Of a DNA stretch of 64,000 bases, positions 37,482-46,002 are shown piece by piece. The notes below the pieces were generated by a model that saw only the letters and a list, made by a program, of their open reading frames with translations, was not told where the DNA came from and made no database searches. Numbering within the stretch: position 1 is the first letter of the stretch; each line of letters begins with the position of its first letter. Made by a program: the position numbers and the translations under genes. Location of the stretch: NCBI GenBank assembly GCA_902533625.1, contig CACAMI010000004.1, forward strand, positions 34,973 to 98,972, given 5' to 3'. This stretch comes from an uncultured Alphaproteobacteria bacterium (GTDB taxonomy: Bacteria > Pseudomonadota > Alphaproteobacteria > Rhodobacterales > Rhodobacteraceae).

Positions 37482-39014
37482 ATGGATAATAAAAATAAGA
37501 GGCGTCGAAATAGAAGACGACATCATGGGGTTGAAGAAAAAGCTTCACAAACTTCAATAGATTTTCCTAAAGTATGGGGTGTGTCTTCTCTTTGGACGCC
37601 TCCCTTAAATCATAACGAGTTGACAATATTAGATGGCGCAGTAAAGGAAATATTAAGCAAGACTGGGCTTAGCGAAGCCCCAGATGCAGCAAAAGAAATT
37701 ATAATACAAAATGGAGGACAACTTGATCAAGATAATCGCCTTTTGTTCCCAATAGACCTCGTTTCGAGGTTTCTTGATGAAGTTCCCAAGGGAGTAAAAC
37801 TTTGCGGCAGGGAACCTGATTTTGATATGGAATGCTCTGGGAGGAATTCTTATTTGGGTTCTGGTGGCGCCTCACCCAATATTTTAGATATCGAGACCCA
37901 GAGTTATAGGGAAACAAAATTGTCCGATATTTATGATGCCGCCCGTCTTGTTGACAGAATGGAGAACATACATTTTTTTAGCAGGCCAATGGTGGCTAGG
38001 GATATGCTTGATGAAGAGTCTCTTGATATTAATACTGCTTACGCTTGTTTAAAAGGGACAAGGAAACACATCATGACTAGTATAACCAACCCGCATGACG
38101 TGTCGAAGGTAGCCGAAATGTGCTTTATAATTGCGGGAAGTAAGGAAGCTTTTTTGGAACGTCCCTTTCTGTCTTTAAATATAAACCACAGTGTGTCGCC
38201 GTTACGGTTTGATTCTCGCTCTGCAGAGGTTATCATTGAAGCTGCAAGGATAGGAATTCCAATCCAGGCTAATACTTTTTCTCAGGTAGGTGCCTCTACT
38301 TCTGTATCTATAGCTTCTTCTATAGCTCAGACATCAGCTGAAACTTTTTCTGGAATGATTTTGGCTTGGTTGGTTAATCCAAATGTGAAGGTAATATTTG
38401 GTGGGCGTCCAATGATAACAGATTTGCGGACTGGGGCATTATCGGGAGGTGGCGGAGAGCAAGCTTTTGCCATGGCTTACTCTGCACAGCTTGCTCAATA
38501 TTATGGTTTATCAAATTCCTGCATTGCTGGCGCCACTGATAGTAAACTTCCTGATTCCCAAAGCGGATATGAGAAGGGTATTAGCGTATTAATGGCGGCT
38601 TTAGCAGGATCAAATCTTATAACTCAGGCGTGCGGAACTCAAGCGAGCCTTATGGGAACTGCCTTGGAGAGTTATCTTATAGATAATGATATGGCTGGAG
38701 TAGTTCTTCGATCGATACATAAGCCAGAATTTGACCGCAAAGCAGTTTGTCTTGATATTATTGACAGAGTTGTTAGAAGCGAGGGACATTTTTTGGGTGA
38801 TCCTGAGACTTACAGCCGAATGAGAAGTGACTATTTGTATCCCCAAATCAGTAATAGAGACTCTATTGAAAAATGGGAGTCTGAAGGTAAGAAAAGTGTT
38901 TATGACATCGCAAAGTTAAGGGTGAAAGAAATATTAAGTACTGATGATTCGAACTACATTTCTAAAGATGCGGACGAAAAAATAAGGGCCTTGTTTGAAA
39001 TTCATCTAAATTAG
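37482..39014 (+). CDS. MttB-family (trimethylamine methyltransferase-like) protein, no pyrrolysine
   Basis: The 510-residue protein belongs to the MttB superfamily of TIM-barrel methyltransferases that demethylate quaternary or tertiary amines and pass the methyl to a corrinoid protein. Family regions seen include ILSKTGLSEAPDAAKEII, a LGSGGASPNILD segment (about 126-137), PFLSLNINHSVSPL, and VIFGGRPMITDLRTGALSGGGGEQA. The frame is uninterrupted, so there is no in-frame amber codon for pyrrolysine; members of this type include glycine-betaine and proline-betaine methyltransferases. No corrinoid (MttC-like) or activase gene lies nearby. Residues 4-16 form a very basic Arg/Lys/His tail. Substrate is unknown. 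Confidence 0.85.
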   Translation: MDNKNKRRRNRRRHHGVEEKASQTSIDFPKVWGVSSLWTPPLNHNELTILDGAVKEILSKTGLSEAPDAAKEIIIQNGGQLDQDNRLLFPIDLVSRFLDEVPKGVKLCGREPDFDMECSGRNSYLGSGGASPNILDIETQSYRETKLSDIYDAARLVDRMENIHFFSRPMVARDMLDEESLDINTAYACLKGTRKHIMTSITNPHDVSKVAEMCFIIAGSKEAFLERPFLSLNINHSVSPLRFDSRSAEVIIEAARIGIPIQANTFSQVGASTSVSIASSIAQTSAETFSGMILAWLVNPNVKVIFGGRPMITDLRTGALSGGGGEQAFAMAYSAQLAQYYGLSNSCIAGATDSKLPDSQSGYEKGISVLMAALAGSNLITQACGTQASLMGTALESYLIDNDMAGVVLRSIHKPEFDRKAVCLDIIDRVVRSEGHFLGDPETYSRMRSDYLYPQISNRDSIEKWESEGKKSVYDIAKLRVKEILSTDDSNYISKDADEKIRALFEIHLN

Positions 39015-39039
39015 CGTTTGAAAAAATTAATCCTTATAA

Positions 39040-39663
39040 TTAGAACCAGCCACCTAATTTTAAGAAGCTCAAGCAAAAAATAAACATTATTGTGGCAGTG
39101 AAAATTTCTACAAATCTCCATGCTCGTGGAGAGTTAAATAGGGGACTTAGTTTAACTGCTCCTAAGCCTAGTGCAGAAAAGAAAATAAAACTTGCAAGAG
39201 TAGCACCAATGGCAAATGGCAAAAGGTTTTCTGGTCCAAACGGAATTGAAAGAGATCCGATCAATATTACGGTGTCTAGATAAACATGAGGATTAAGCCA
39301 AGTCATCAAGAAAAGTGCAGAAACGACCCCGTATAATTTTTTATTATCCTTGTTACTTATTGCCAAGCTATTGCTATAAAAAAATGCTGAGTGAAGTCTT
39401 ATTAATCCATAAGAACCCACCCATAATGCAGTCAGTAGAAATATAATAGAATCTATTTTTTCAAAATATGGTGTAATTAAAGCGCCAATCCCATAAGTCC
39501 CTGCAAATATTAAGATGCCATCAGAAAATGTACAGAAAAGTATAGAGATCCAGACGTATTCTCCCAGTAAGCCTTGACGAAAAACAAAAGTATTCTGGGC
39601 ACCAATAGCCATAATGAGTGATAAGCCTATTACAAGACCTGAGATAAAGGAATTAACAATCAT
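39040..39663 (-). CDS. LysE/ArgO-family amino acid exporter
   Basis: A 207-residue membrane protein with about six helices. The N-terminal SGLVIGLSLIMAIGAQNTFVFRQGL and the central TWLNPHVYLDTVILIG are diagnostic of the LysE/ArgO exporters of basic amino acids. I place the start at the ATG at 39663, because the 22 residues before it in the longest frame are polar, charged and unlike the family. It runs opposite to its neighbours, facing the MttB-like gene. Confidence 0.88.
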   Translation of the reverse strand: MIVNSFISGLVIGLSLIMAIGAQNTFVFRQGLLGEYVWISILFCTFSDGILIFAGTYGIGALITPYFEKIDSIIFLLTALWVGSYGLIRLHSAFFYSNSLAISNKDNKKLYGVVSALFLMTWLNPHVYLDTVILIGSLSIPFGPENLLPFAIGATLASFIFFSALGLGAVKLSPLFNSPRAWRFVEIFTATIMFIFCLSFLKLGGWF

Positions 39664-39805
39664 AAAAAGGTAGCCTCTAATTTTTTTATTAGAATTTCTT
39701 GATCTTTTGTCTAGGTTTTTCACATGCAAGAATATAAACTTTAGTGATTTAAACTTAAAACAATCCTAAATACTAGCCCATCTAACAAATTAAAAGGTAT
39801 TTCTA

Positions 39806-40828
39806 ATGAACAAGCAAATTTTACTAAAATCCAGACCACAGGGCCTACCAACTTTACAGAATTTTAATTTTGTGGAAAGTGATGTGCCGAAAATTATGCA
39901 AGGGGAAATACTTGTAAAAGTAATTTACTTTTCATTAGATCCTTACATGCGAGGAAGAATGAATGATGCCAAGAGTTACGCCAAACCAGTTGAATTGGGT
40001 GATGTTATGGAAGCAGGAGGCGTAGGAGAGGTTGTGGAAAGTAATTCGTCAAAATTTAAGGTTGGTGATATTGTTTCGGGTATGACAGGATGGCAGGAAT
40101 ATTCTGTTTTAAGCGATAAATTTGTTCGAAAGATTGACCCGGATTTGGCGCCAATATCTACCTCTCTCGGTGTTTTAGGTATGCCTGGACTTACTGCATA
40201 TTGTGGTCTTATGAGTTTTGGAAAGCCTAAAAGTGGTGAACAAGTAGTGGTATCAGCTGCATCAGGTGCAGTTGGTGCTGTCGTTGGTCAAATAGCAAAG
40301 CTAAAAGGCTGTACAGTAATAGGGGTTGCTGGAGAAAATGCTAAATGTGATTATGTGATTAATGAACTTGAATTTGACGATTGCTTAAATCATAGGGATG
40401 AAAATTTTAAATCTAGGATGCGTGAAGTCTGCAGTTCTGGCGTGGATATATATTGGGAAAATGTTGGCGGCATAACCTTTGAGGCAATTTTACCATTAAT
40501 GAATGAATTTGGAAGGATTCCTGTTTGTGGTCTGATTGCCCACTATAATCAAACTGATTTACCTGTTAGCAAAGACAGGATTCCTGTTCTTTTTAGAAAT
40601 ATTCTTACGAAACGACTTTCGTTGAGAGGTTTTATTGTTTGGGACTTAAAGGATCAAGAAGAAGAGGCTTTAAAGCAGCTGTCATCGTGGGTTTTGGAAG
40701 GTAAGATAAAGTATAAGGAGGATGTAGTTGAGGGAATTGAATCAGCTCCAGAAGCATTTATTGGATTGCTAGAAGGTAAGAATTTTGGAAAAATGTTAAT
40801 TAAGACAGCTCCTAAAAATAACCTATAA
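39806..40828 (+). CDS. NADP-dependent MDR oxidoreductase (CurA/LTB4DH-like)
   Basis: Zinc-independent medium-chain reductase, 340 residues. The N-terminal domain carries the typical SLDPYMRGRMND motif (about 51-62), and the Rossmann motif AASGAVGAVVGQIAKLKG lies near 151-168, followed by GVAGENAKCDYV. Relatives reduce the double bond of enones and related compounds with NADPH (curcumin reductase, leukotriene B4 dehydrogenase). The substrate here is unknown. The start is ATG. It is followed nine bases later by the EamA gene and could open the transcript that continues to 47235. Confidence 0.9.
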   Translation: MNKQILLKSRPQGLPTLQNFNFVESDVPKIMQGEILVKVIYFSLDPYMRGRMNDAKSYAKPVELGDVMEAGGVGEVVESNSSKFKVGDIVSGMTGWQEYSVLSDKFVRKIDPDLAPISTSLGVLGMPGLTAYCGLMSFGKPKSGEQVVVSAASGAVGAVVGQIAKLKGCTVIGVAGENAKCDYVINELEFDDCLNHRDENFKSRMREVCSSGVDIYWENVGGITFEAILPLMNEFGRIPVCGLIAHYNQTDLPVSKDRIPVLFRNILTKRLSLRGFIVWDLKDQEEEALKQLSSWVLEGKIKYKEDVVEGIESAPEAFIGLLEGKNFGKMLIKTAPKNNL

Positions 40829-40837
40829 GGTTTTAAA

Positions 40838-41707
40838 TTGTATGATGTGGATAGAACTAAGGGAATCATAATAACAGTATTAGGTGTTTTATTTTTAATT
40901 CCCGATAGTTTGCTAGTTCGTCTGATAACCGCTACACCTTTGGCAATATGTTTTTGGCGTGGCTTACTTGGAGGTAGCTTATTATTAATTATTTATTTGA
41001 TTTATGGGCTTTTATCTAAGGATAATAAGCGACTTGATTTTACATTAAAGGAAATTCTAATTATTTTATGTATAGCTTTGAGCACAATTTGTTTTGTCCT
41101 CTCCGTTAACTATACAACAGTAGCAAATACTTTGTTTCTTCTCAGTACTGCCCCATTTTTTTCTATATTTTTAAGTTATTTTTTATTAGGGGAAAAAATA
41201 AGGCTTAAAGATTTGTGTGCAAGTTTAATTGCTCTGATTGGTGTCTTTATTATTTTACTGGGACCTCAGGCATCCAATAATACATTAGCAACCTCTTTAG
41301 GGGATCTTTTTGGGATAGGTATAGCTATTTTTACAGCACTAGTTTTGACTTTAGCGCGACACGGATCGTCTAAGTTAGTTATAAGATCTAATGCCATTGG
41401 GATGTATGCGGTGGCCCTTTTTGTTCTGCCATTTGTAAAGAATTTTTCTGTTGAACAGGAAACAATTTTGTACCTTTTAATTTTATGCCTGATTTGTGTT
41501 CCGATTGGTAGTTTGCTTATATTAACAGGCCCAAAGTATATTTCTGCTTCAGAAGTATCTCTTATAATACTCTTACAAGTAATATTAGCTCCAATCTTAG
41601 CTTGGCTAATTTTAAAGGAATATCCGGGGCTAAGTTCTTTGGTTGGTGGAATTTTTGTTATTTCTGCTCTCCTAATTGTCAATTTGAAAGGTTTTTCCAG
41701 GTCTTAG
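40838..41707 (+). CDS. EamA/DMT-family membrane transporter
   Basis: A 289-residue protein with about ten membrane helices in two EamA repeats. The segments YTTVANTLFLLSTAPFFSI and YISASEVSLIILLQVILAP match those of the exporter at 97-960, so the two are distant paralogs. The start is TTG, seven bases after AAGG; ATGs immediately downstream are out of frame. It lies nine bases after the MDR reductase, which suggests co-transcription. Substrate is unknown, perhaps an amino acid or pathway by-product. Confidence 0.83.
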   Translation: MYDVDRTKGIIITVLGVLFLIPDSLLVRLITATPLAICFWRGLLGGSLLLIIYLIYGLLSKDNKRLDFTLKEILIILCIALSTICFVLSVNYTTVANTLFLLSTAPFFSIFLSYFLLGEKIRLKDLCASLIALIGVFIILLGPQASNNTLATSLGDLFGIGIAIFTALVLTLARHGSSKLVIRSNAIGMYAVALFVLPFVKNFSVEQETILYLLILCLICVPIGSLLILTGPKYISASEVSLIILLQVILAPILAWLILKEYPGLSSLVGGIFVISALLIVNLKGFSRS

Positions 41708-41795
41708 CTATGTTGAGATAGGATCTTTATAGGGATTTCACTATGTGCTCTTATTATGATGGCATTTAAAGTTAGATTTTTGTATTGATTGATTT

Positions 41796-42824
41796 ATGAA
41801 AAGTAAAAATATTGTTCATGTGATCTCTTGTCATGCTGAAGGTGAAGTAGGGGATGTCATACTCGGTGGTGTGGCCGTTCCTCCTGGAAACACACTATGG
41901 GAGCAACGGAATTTTATACACAAAGATGAAAAGCTTAGGAATTTTGTTTTAAATGAACCGAGAGGAGGTGTGTTTCGGCATGTAAATCTTTTAGTTCCCC
42001 CAAAAAACTCTAAAGCGGATGCTGCATTCATAATAATGGAGCCTGAAGACACTCCTCCAATGTCTGGTTCGAATTCTATTTGTGTAACCACGGTTCTACT
42101 TGAGACTGGTATAATTGAAATGAGGGAGCCCGTTACTAAACTTACCTTAGAGGCACCAGGAGGCCTCATTAATGTAAGAGCCGAGTGCAAGGACGGTAAA
42201 GTAATAAAGGTTTTAGTCGAAAACGTACCTTCCTTTGTTCATAAACTAAATGCAAAACTTAAATTGGAAACTTTAGGAGAATTAAAGGTAGATGTTGCAT
42301 TTGGAGGTGACAGTTTTGTGATAGTGAATTCAGAGGAGTTGGGTTTTAAGGTAATAGAAGGTGAGGCACGTCAACTGGCAAAGCTTGGAATGGAAATCAC
42401 TAAGGCTGCTAACAAGCAAATAGGATTTTCACATCCTACAAATTCAGATTGGAATCATATTTCCTTTTGTTTATTTGGTGGACCCTTAAGGCAATTGAAT
42501 GGAAAGGTTTCTGCAAAATCCGCCGTAGCAATAAGACCAGGAAAAATTGATAGATCACCCACAGGTACAGGTGTGTCAGCTAGATTGGCTGTTTTGCATT
42601 CACAAGGGAAAATTAAAAAGGGTGATGTCTTTTTAGCAAATTCAATAATAGGGTCTTCATTTGAGGGCAAGGTCATTGCTGAAGGAAACTTTGGAAAATT
42701 GTCTTATATAATTCCTGAAATTTCTGGGCAGGCTTGGATTACAGGAACACATCAGTATTTTGTTGACCCAAGTGACCCTTGGCCAGAAGGTTATCGTTTA
42801 AATGATACGTGGGGCATTAGTTAA
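41796..42824 (+). CDS. Proline racemase superfamily protein with Ser/Thr catalytic pair
   Basis: The fold family includes proline racemase, 4-hydroxyproline 2-epimerase and trans-3-hydroxyproline dehydratase. The 342-residue protein has the family start VISCHAEGEVGDVI, a VLNEPRGGVFRHVNLLVPP segment, and both active-site loops. In racemases and epimerases these carry cysteines; here the first is serine (S90 in PPMSGSNSIC) and the second is threonine (T256 in DRSPTGTG). A threonine in the second site is known for 3-hydroxyproline dehydratases, so a dehydratase-like or altered activity is more likely than racemisation. It heads a run of catabolic-looking genes up to 47235. Confidence 0.85.
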   Translation: MKSKNIVHVISCHAEGEVGDVILGGVAVPPGNTLWEQRNFIHKDEKLRNFVLNEPRGGVFRHVNLLVPPKNSKADAAFIIMEPEDTPPMSGSNSICVTTVLLETGIIEMREPVTKLTLEAPGGLINVRAECKDGKVIKVLVENVPSFVHKLNAKLKLETLGELKVDVAFGGDSFVIVNSEELGFKVIEGEARQLAKLGMEITKAANKQIGFSHPTNSDWNHISFCLFGGPLRQLNGKVSAKSAVAIRPGKIDRSPTGTGVSARLAVLHSQGKIKKGDVFLANSIIGSSFEGKVIAEGNFGKLSYIIPEISGQAWITGTHQYFVDPSDPWPEGYRLNDTWGIS

Positions 42825-42860
42825 ACATCATGCCGTTTAAAAAAATATCGAAGGCTTAAT

Positions 42861-43883
42861 ATGGAAAATTTACCTATTATAGATATAGAAAATCTTTATT
42901 CGAATGATAGTGACTTAATTTCTGAGGTTGATAAAAAGATTGCTTTTGCGGCAGCATCAGTTGGATTTTTTGTGATTACTGGTTATAGGAAAAAGAATAT
43001 TGTGAATTTTGAGGCTCGTAAGAAAATGCTAACGATTTTTGATATACCTATGGAAAAGCAAAGGTATCTGTGGAAGAAAAATTTTGCACCAAAGAATAAG
43101 AATCTATATAGAGGCTGGTTCCCGCTAACTTCTTCATTAGCTAAAAATAGAGAGGGATTTGAGATGGGTCCAGACATAGCCCGAGACCATAAAGACTATG
43201 ATACTAGTGATATACTTCAGGAGAAAACCCCTAGACCGAAGTCGGAAGATATACCTGGTGACTGGATAAAGACGTGCAAGAGTTATTATCTTGCTATGGA
43301 GCTAATTGGAGAAAAATTACTCTGTTCTTTGTCACGGTCTCTAGGGATTAGCGAGCACATATTCTTGGAAGCATTTCGAATGGGCATATCGACACTTCGT
43401 CTTCTTCACTACCCTAAGCGCGATGATTTCTCAAAAGAGATAGAGGATACTCCAGATAGATTTACTATTTTTAAGGGTAAAAGATACGAGCAAATAGCAA
43501 GGCCTCATGTCGACTCTGGGCTCTTAACTATTTTGGCACAGGACAACGTGGGAGGGCTTCAGGTAAGATCTCATTCAGAAGGTTGGGTAGAAGTTCCATT
43601 AATTGCCGATAGCTTTTCTGTGAATTTTGGAGGCTTAATGGAATATTGGACAGGTGGGAGAGTAAAGGCCACCTTGCATAGGGTTTTATCCTTAAATGAG
43701 CGTAGATACTCTGTTCCATTCTTTTTTGAACCTCGACCTTCAACAGTTATTAGTCCCTTGCCAATACGCGGAAGCAAAAAATTTGAACCATTTCTTTATG
43801 GAAATCACCTATGGGAGAAAACAACTAAATTCCCCGAGAATAAGGGGCTTGAACATCTTAGACCTCCAAGGCTGATGAATTAA
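42861..43883 (+). CDS. Isopenicillin N synthase-like 2OG-Fe(II) oxygenase
   Basis: A non-heme iron oxygenase of 340 residues. The DIOX_N region at the start (PIIDIENLY and AAASVGFFVITGY) is followed by the iron-binding facial triad H216-x-D218 (RPHVDSGLL) and H273 (TLHRV), and the 2-oxoglutarate-binding RxS motif R282-Y-S284. Relatives hydroxylate or oxidise small molecules using 2-oxoglutarate. The substrate is unknown. It lies 36 bases after the proline-racemase-family gene and 46 before a methyltransferase, in an apparent operon. The start is ATG after a weak site. Confidence 0.88.
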   Translation: MENLPIIDIENLYSNDSDLISEVDKKIAFAAASVGFFVITGYRKKNIVNFEARKKMLTIFDIPMEKQRYLWKKNFAPKNKNLYRGWFPLTSSLAKNREGFEMGPDIARDHKDYDTSDILQEKTPRPKSEDIPGDWIKTCKSYYLAMELIGEKLLCSLSRSLGISEHIFLEAFRMGISTLRLLHYPKRDDFSKEIEDTPDRFTIFKGKRYEQIARPHVDSGLLTILAQDNVGGLQVRSHSEGWVEVPLIADSFSVNFGGLMEYWTGGRVKATLHRVLSLNERRYSVPFFFEPRPSTVISPLPIRGSKKFEPFLYGNHLWEKTTKFPENKGLEHLRPPRLMN

Positions 43884-43929
43884 AAAGAATATGACAAAAA
43901 TTTTAACTAAAACCATTTAGGAGAGAGCA

Positions 43930-44997
43930 ATGTATCTTCAAGAATTAGATAGTGAAAAATTAAAGAAACTACAGTGGCAGATTATGCAAAATGTGGCGGC
44001 ATCTGCTATTATTCCATTAATGAGAATTGGTGATGAATTGGGGCTCTTTAAAGTTCTTGCAGATAATGGCCCTTGTACAGATGAAGAATTTTCAAATCTG
44101 GCCAAAATTGATAATAGATATGGAAGGGAATGGTTGCTTGCCTTATGTGCTGCAGGATATTGTTCTGCAGATGAGGACGTGAACAAATTTCATTTGTCTC
44201 CAGAACAGCAAGCCGTCTTTGCTTTTGAAGACAGTCCCGCTTTAATGATAGGAGCATATGATGTTCTATCAGCAAATGTGCACGGGATAGATTCGGTGCG
44301 CGAAGCATTTAAAACTGGCGAAGGTGTTCATTATGAGAAATTTCATCCCTGTTGCTTTCAGGGTACCGCTCGATTTTTTAAACCATCTTATGCAGCTAAT
44401 TTGTTGAAAAAATGGCTTCCAAAAGTTTCTGGAGTAGTTGAAAAATTGAAGGATGGAGGAAGTTACGCAGACATTGGTTGTGGGTTCGGTGTTTCTACAT
44501 TAATGGTCGCCGAAGAATTTCCGAAAGCTGAAGTCTATGGCTTTGATATTCACAAGCCTTCTATTCAGAAGGCTCAATCTATAGCTAAAGAAGCCCGTAT
44601 GGAAAAGAGAATTCAATATACTGTAGCCGATGCAAAAAGTTATGCTGGGAAATTTGATGTAATCGCTTTTTTTGATTGCCTACATGATATGGGCGATCCT
44701 GAAGGTGCAGCCCGCTATGCCTTTGAGCACTTAAATGATGGAGGGGTAGTAATTTTGATTGAGCCTACAGCTTCAGACAAACCATCTGAAAACTTTCACA
44801 CCATAGGCCAAATGTATTATTCTTTTTCTACCATGGGGTGCATTCCGACTTCCAAATCTCAGGAGGTAGGTTTGGCCTTGGGAGCGCAAGCTGGCCCAAA
44901 AAAGCTAGAAGACATTTTGTCTAAAGCTGGCCTAGCAGACCCTAAAGTGGTTCATAGAAATGCTTCAAATATGGTAATAGAAGCTCGAAAGATATAA
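43930..44997 (+). CDS. Class I SAM-dependent methyltransferase with N-terminal winged-helix domain
   Basis: The 355-residue protein has an N-terminal helical/winged-helix domain (about 15-100) of the kind used for dimerisation in small-molecule methyltransferases, then a Rossmann SAM-binding domain with motif I ADIGCGFGVSTLM (180-192), an acidic ribose-binding residue in VYGFDIHKPS (about 201-210) and FDVIAFFDCLHDMGDP (about 239-254). Both domains point to an O-, N- or S-methyltransferase acting on a metabolite. The start ATG has a strong GGAGAG site. The target is unknown; its operon partners suggest an amino-acid derivative. Confidence 0.85.
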   Translation: MYLQELDSEKLKKLQWQIMQNVAASAIIPLMRIGDELGLFKVLADNGPCTDEEFSNLAKIDNRYGREWLLALCAAGYCSADEDVNKFHLSPEQQAVFAFEDSPALMIGAYDVLSANVHGIDSVREAFKTGEGVHYEKFHPCCFQGTARFFKPSYAANLLKKWLPKVSGVVEKLKDGGSYADIGCGFGVSTLMVAEEFPKAEVYGFDIHKPSIQKAQSIAKEARMEKRIQYTVADAKSYAGKFDVIAFFDCLHDMGDPEGAARYAFEHLNDGGVVILIEPTASDKPSENFHTIGQMYYSFSTMGCIPTSKSQEVGLALGAQAGPKKLEDILSKAGLADPKVVHRNASNMVIEARKI

Positions 44998-45019
44998 TAT
45001 AAATTTAGGTAAGGGAAAT

Positions 45020-45988
45020 ATGCAGAAACTATTATTAAGTGAAATAGAAAATGCCAAGAAAAAGCTTGAAGGTAAAATAGTTAAGACACCTATATTGCCT
45101 CTTGACGGGAGTAAGATTAAATCCAGCCTACCTTTCGAATCCAAACCATTCATGAAACTAGAGTTATATCAGCACACTGGATCATTTAAAGCTAGGGGGA
45201 ATTTGCTTGCTGTTGACAAGTTGACAGATGAACAAAAAATAAGAGGTGTTGTTGCTGTAAGTGCCGGGAATCATGCCTTGGCAGTATCTTGGGCCGCAAA
45301 ACAGGTAGGTACTCATGCAAAACTATTTATGCCAAAAACTGCTGACCCTTTTAGAGTTGAAGGCTGCAGAAATTTAGGCGCTGAGGTTATTCTGCTTTCC
45401 GATGTTAAATTATGTTTTGAAAAACTTTTAGAAAGTAGTGAGAAAGAAAAACGAACTATTTTACACCCTTTTGACTCAAAAAACATGGCATTAGGATCAG
45501 CTACATTGGGGTTGGAGATATCTGATTCGATAAATGATTTGGATATCGCAATTTTACCAGTAGGCGGAGGTGGGTTAATTGCTGGAGCAGCAACTGCCTT
45601 AAAACTAAAGAATCCGAAATTAAAAATTTTTGGCATAGAGCCTCTGGGAGCAGATAGCATGAAGAGAAGCTTCGAGGAAGGTCGACCTGTTAATTTGGAC
45701 AAGGTCAACACAATAGCAGATAGCCTAGGAGCGCCGATGGCAATGAAATATTCTTATGAGCTTACTAGAAAATCAGTGGATAAAATTTTTACTGTTTCTG
45801 ATGAAGATTTAAAAAATGCAATGAGATTTATTCAAACTTATTTAAATCTCTGGGTAGAGCCTGCATGCGCAGCTTCCATGGCAGGTCTTTTAGGTCCTGT
45901 AAAAGAGTACTGTGAAGGCAAAAATGTTGCAATAATTGCCTGCGGTTCTAATATCTCATTTAAGAAGTTTTCCGAAATATTAGATTAA
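45020..45988 (+). CDS. Threonine/serine dehydratase-like PLP enzyme
   Basis: A fold-type II PLP enzyme of 322 residues. The PLP lysine is K57 in TGSFKARGN, the substrate loop VSAGNHALAVSWAA is at about 80-93, and the phosphate-binding glycine loop GGGGLIAG is at 182-189. It lacks the C-terminal regulatory domain of biosynthetic IlvA, so it resembles catabolic threonine dehydratase, serine racemase or the hydroxyectoine-pathway EutB type. In this cluster it could deaminate a beta-hydroxy amino acid. The start is ATG, 22 bases after the methyltransferase gene. Confidence 0.88.
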   Translation: MQKLLLSEIENAKKKLEGKIVKTPILPLDGSKIKSSLPFESKPFMKLELYQHTGSFKARGNLLAVDKLTDEQKIRGVVAVSAGNHALAVSWAAKQVGTHAKLFMPKTADPFRVEGCRNLGAEVILLSDVKLCFEKLLESSEKEKRTILHPFDSKNMALGSATLGLEISDSINDLDIAILPVGGGGLIAGAATALKLKNPKLKIFGIEPLGADSMKRSFEEGRPVNLDKVNTIADSLGAPMAMKYSYELTRKSVDKIFTVSDEDLKNAMRFIQTYLNLWVEPACAASMAGLLGPVKEYCEGKNVAIIACGSNISFKKFSEILD

Positions 45989-46002
45989 TTTAAGGAGTAG
46001 TT

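Noticed and set aside
37482..39014. A pyrrolysine-containing trimethylamine methyltransferase
   Set aside because: The frame runs for 510 codons with no internal TAG, and no corrinoid partner is nearby.
43930..44997. Naming the methyltransferase as a DMSP-synthesis enzyme
   Set aside because: The fold is compatible, but I see no specific motif that would separate it from many other small-molecule methyltransferases.
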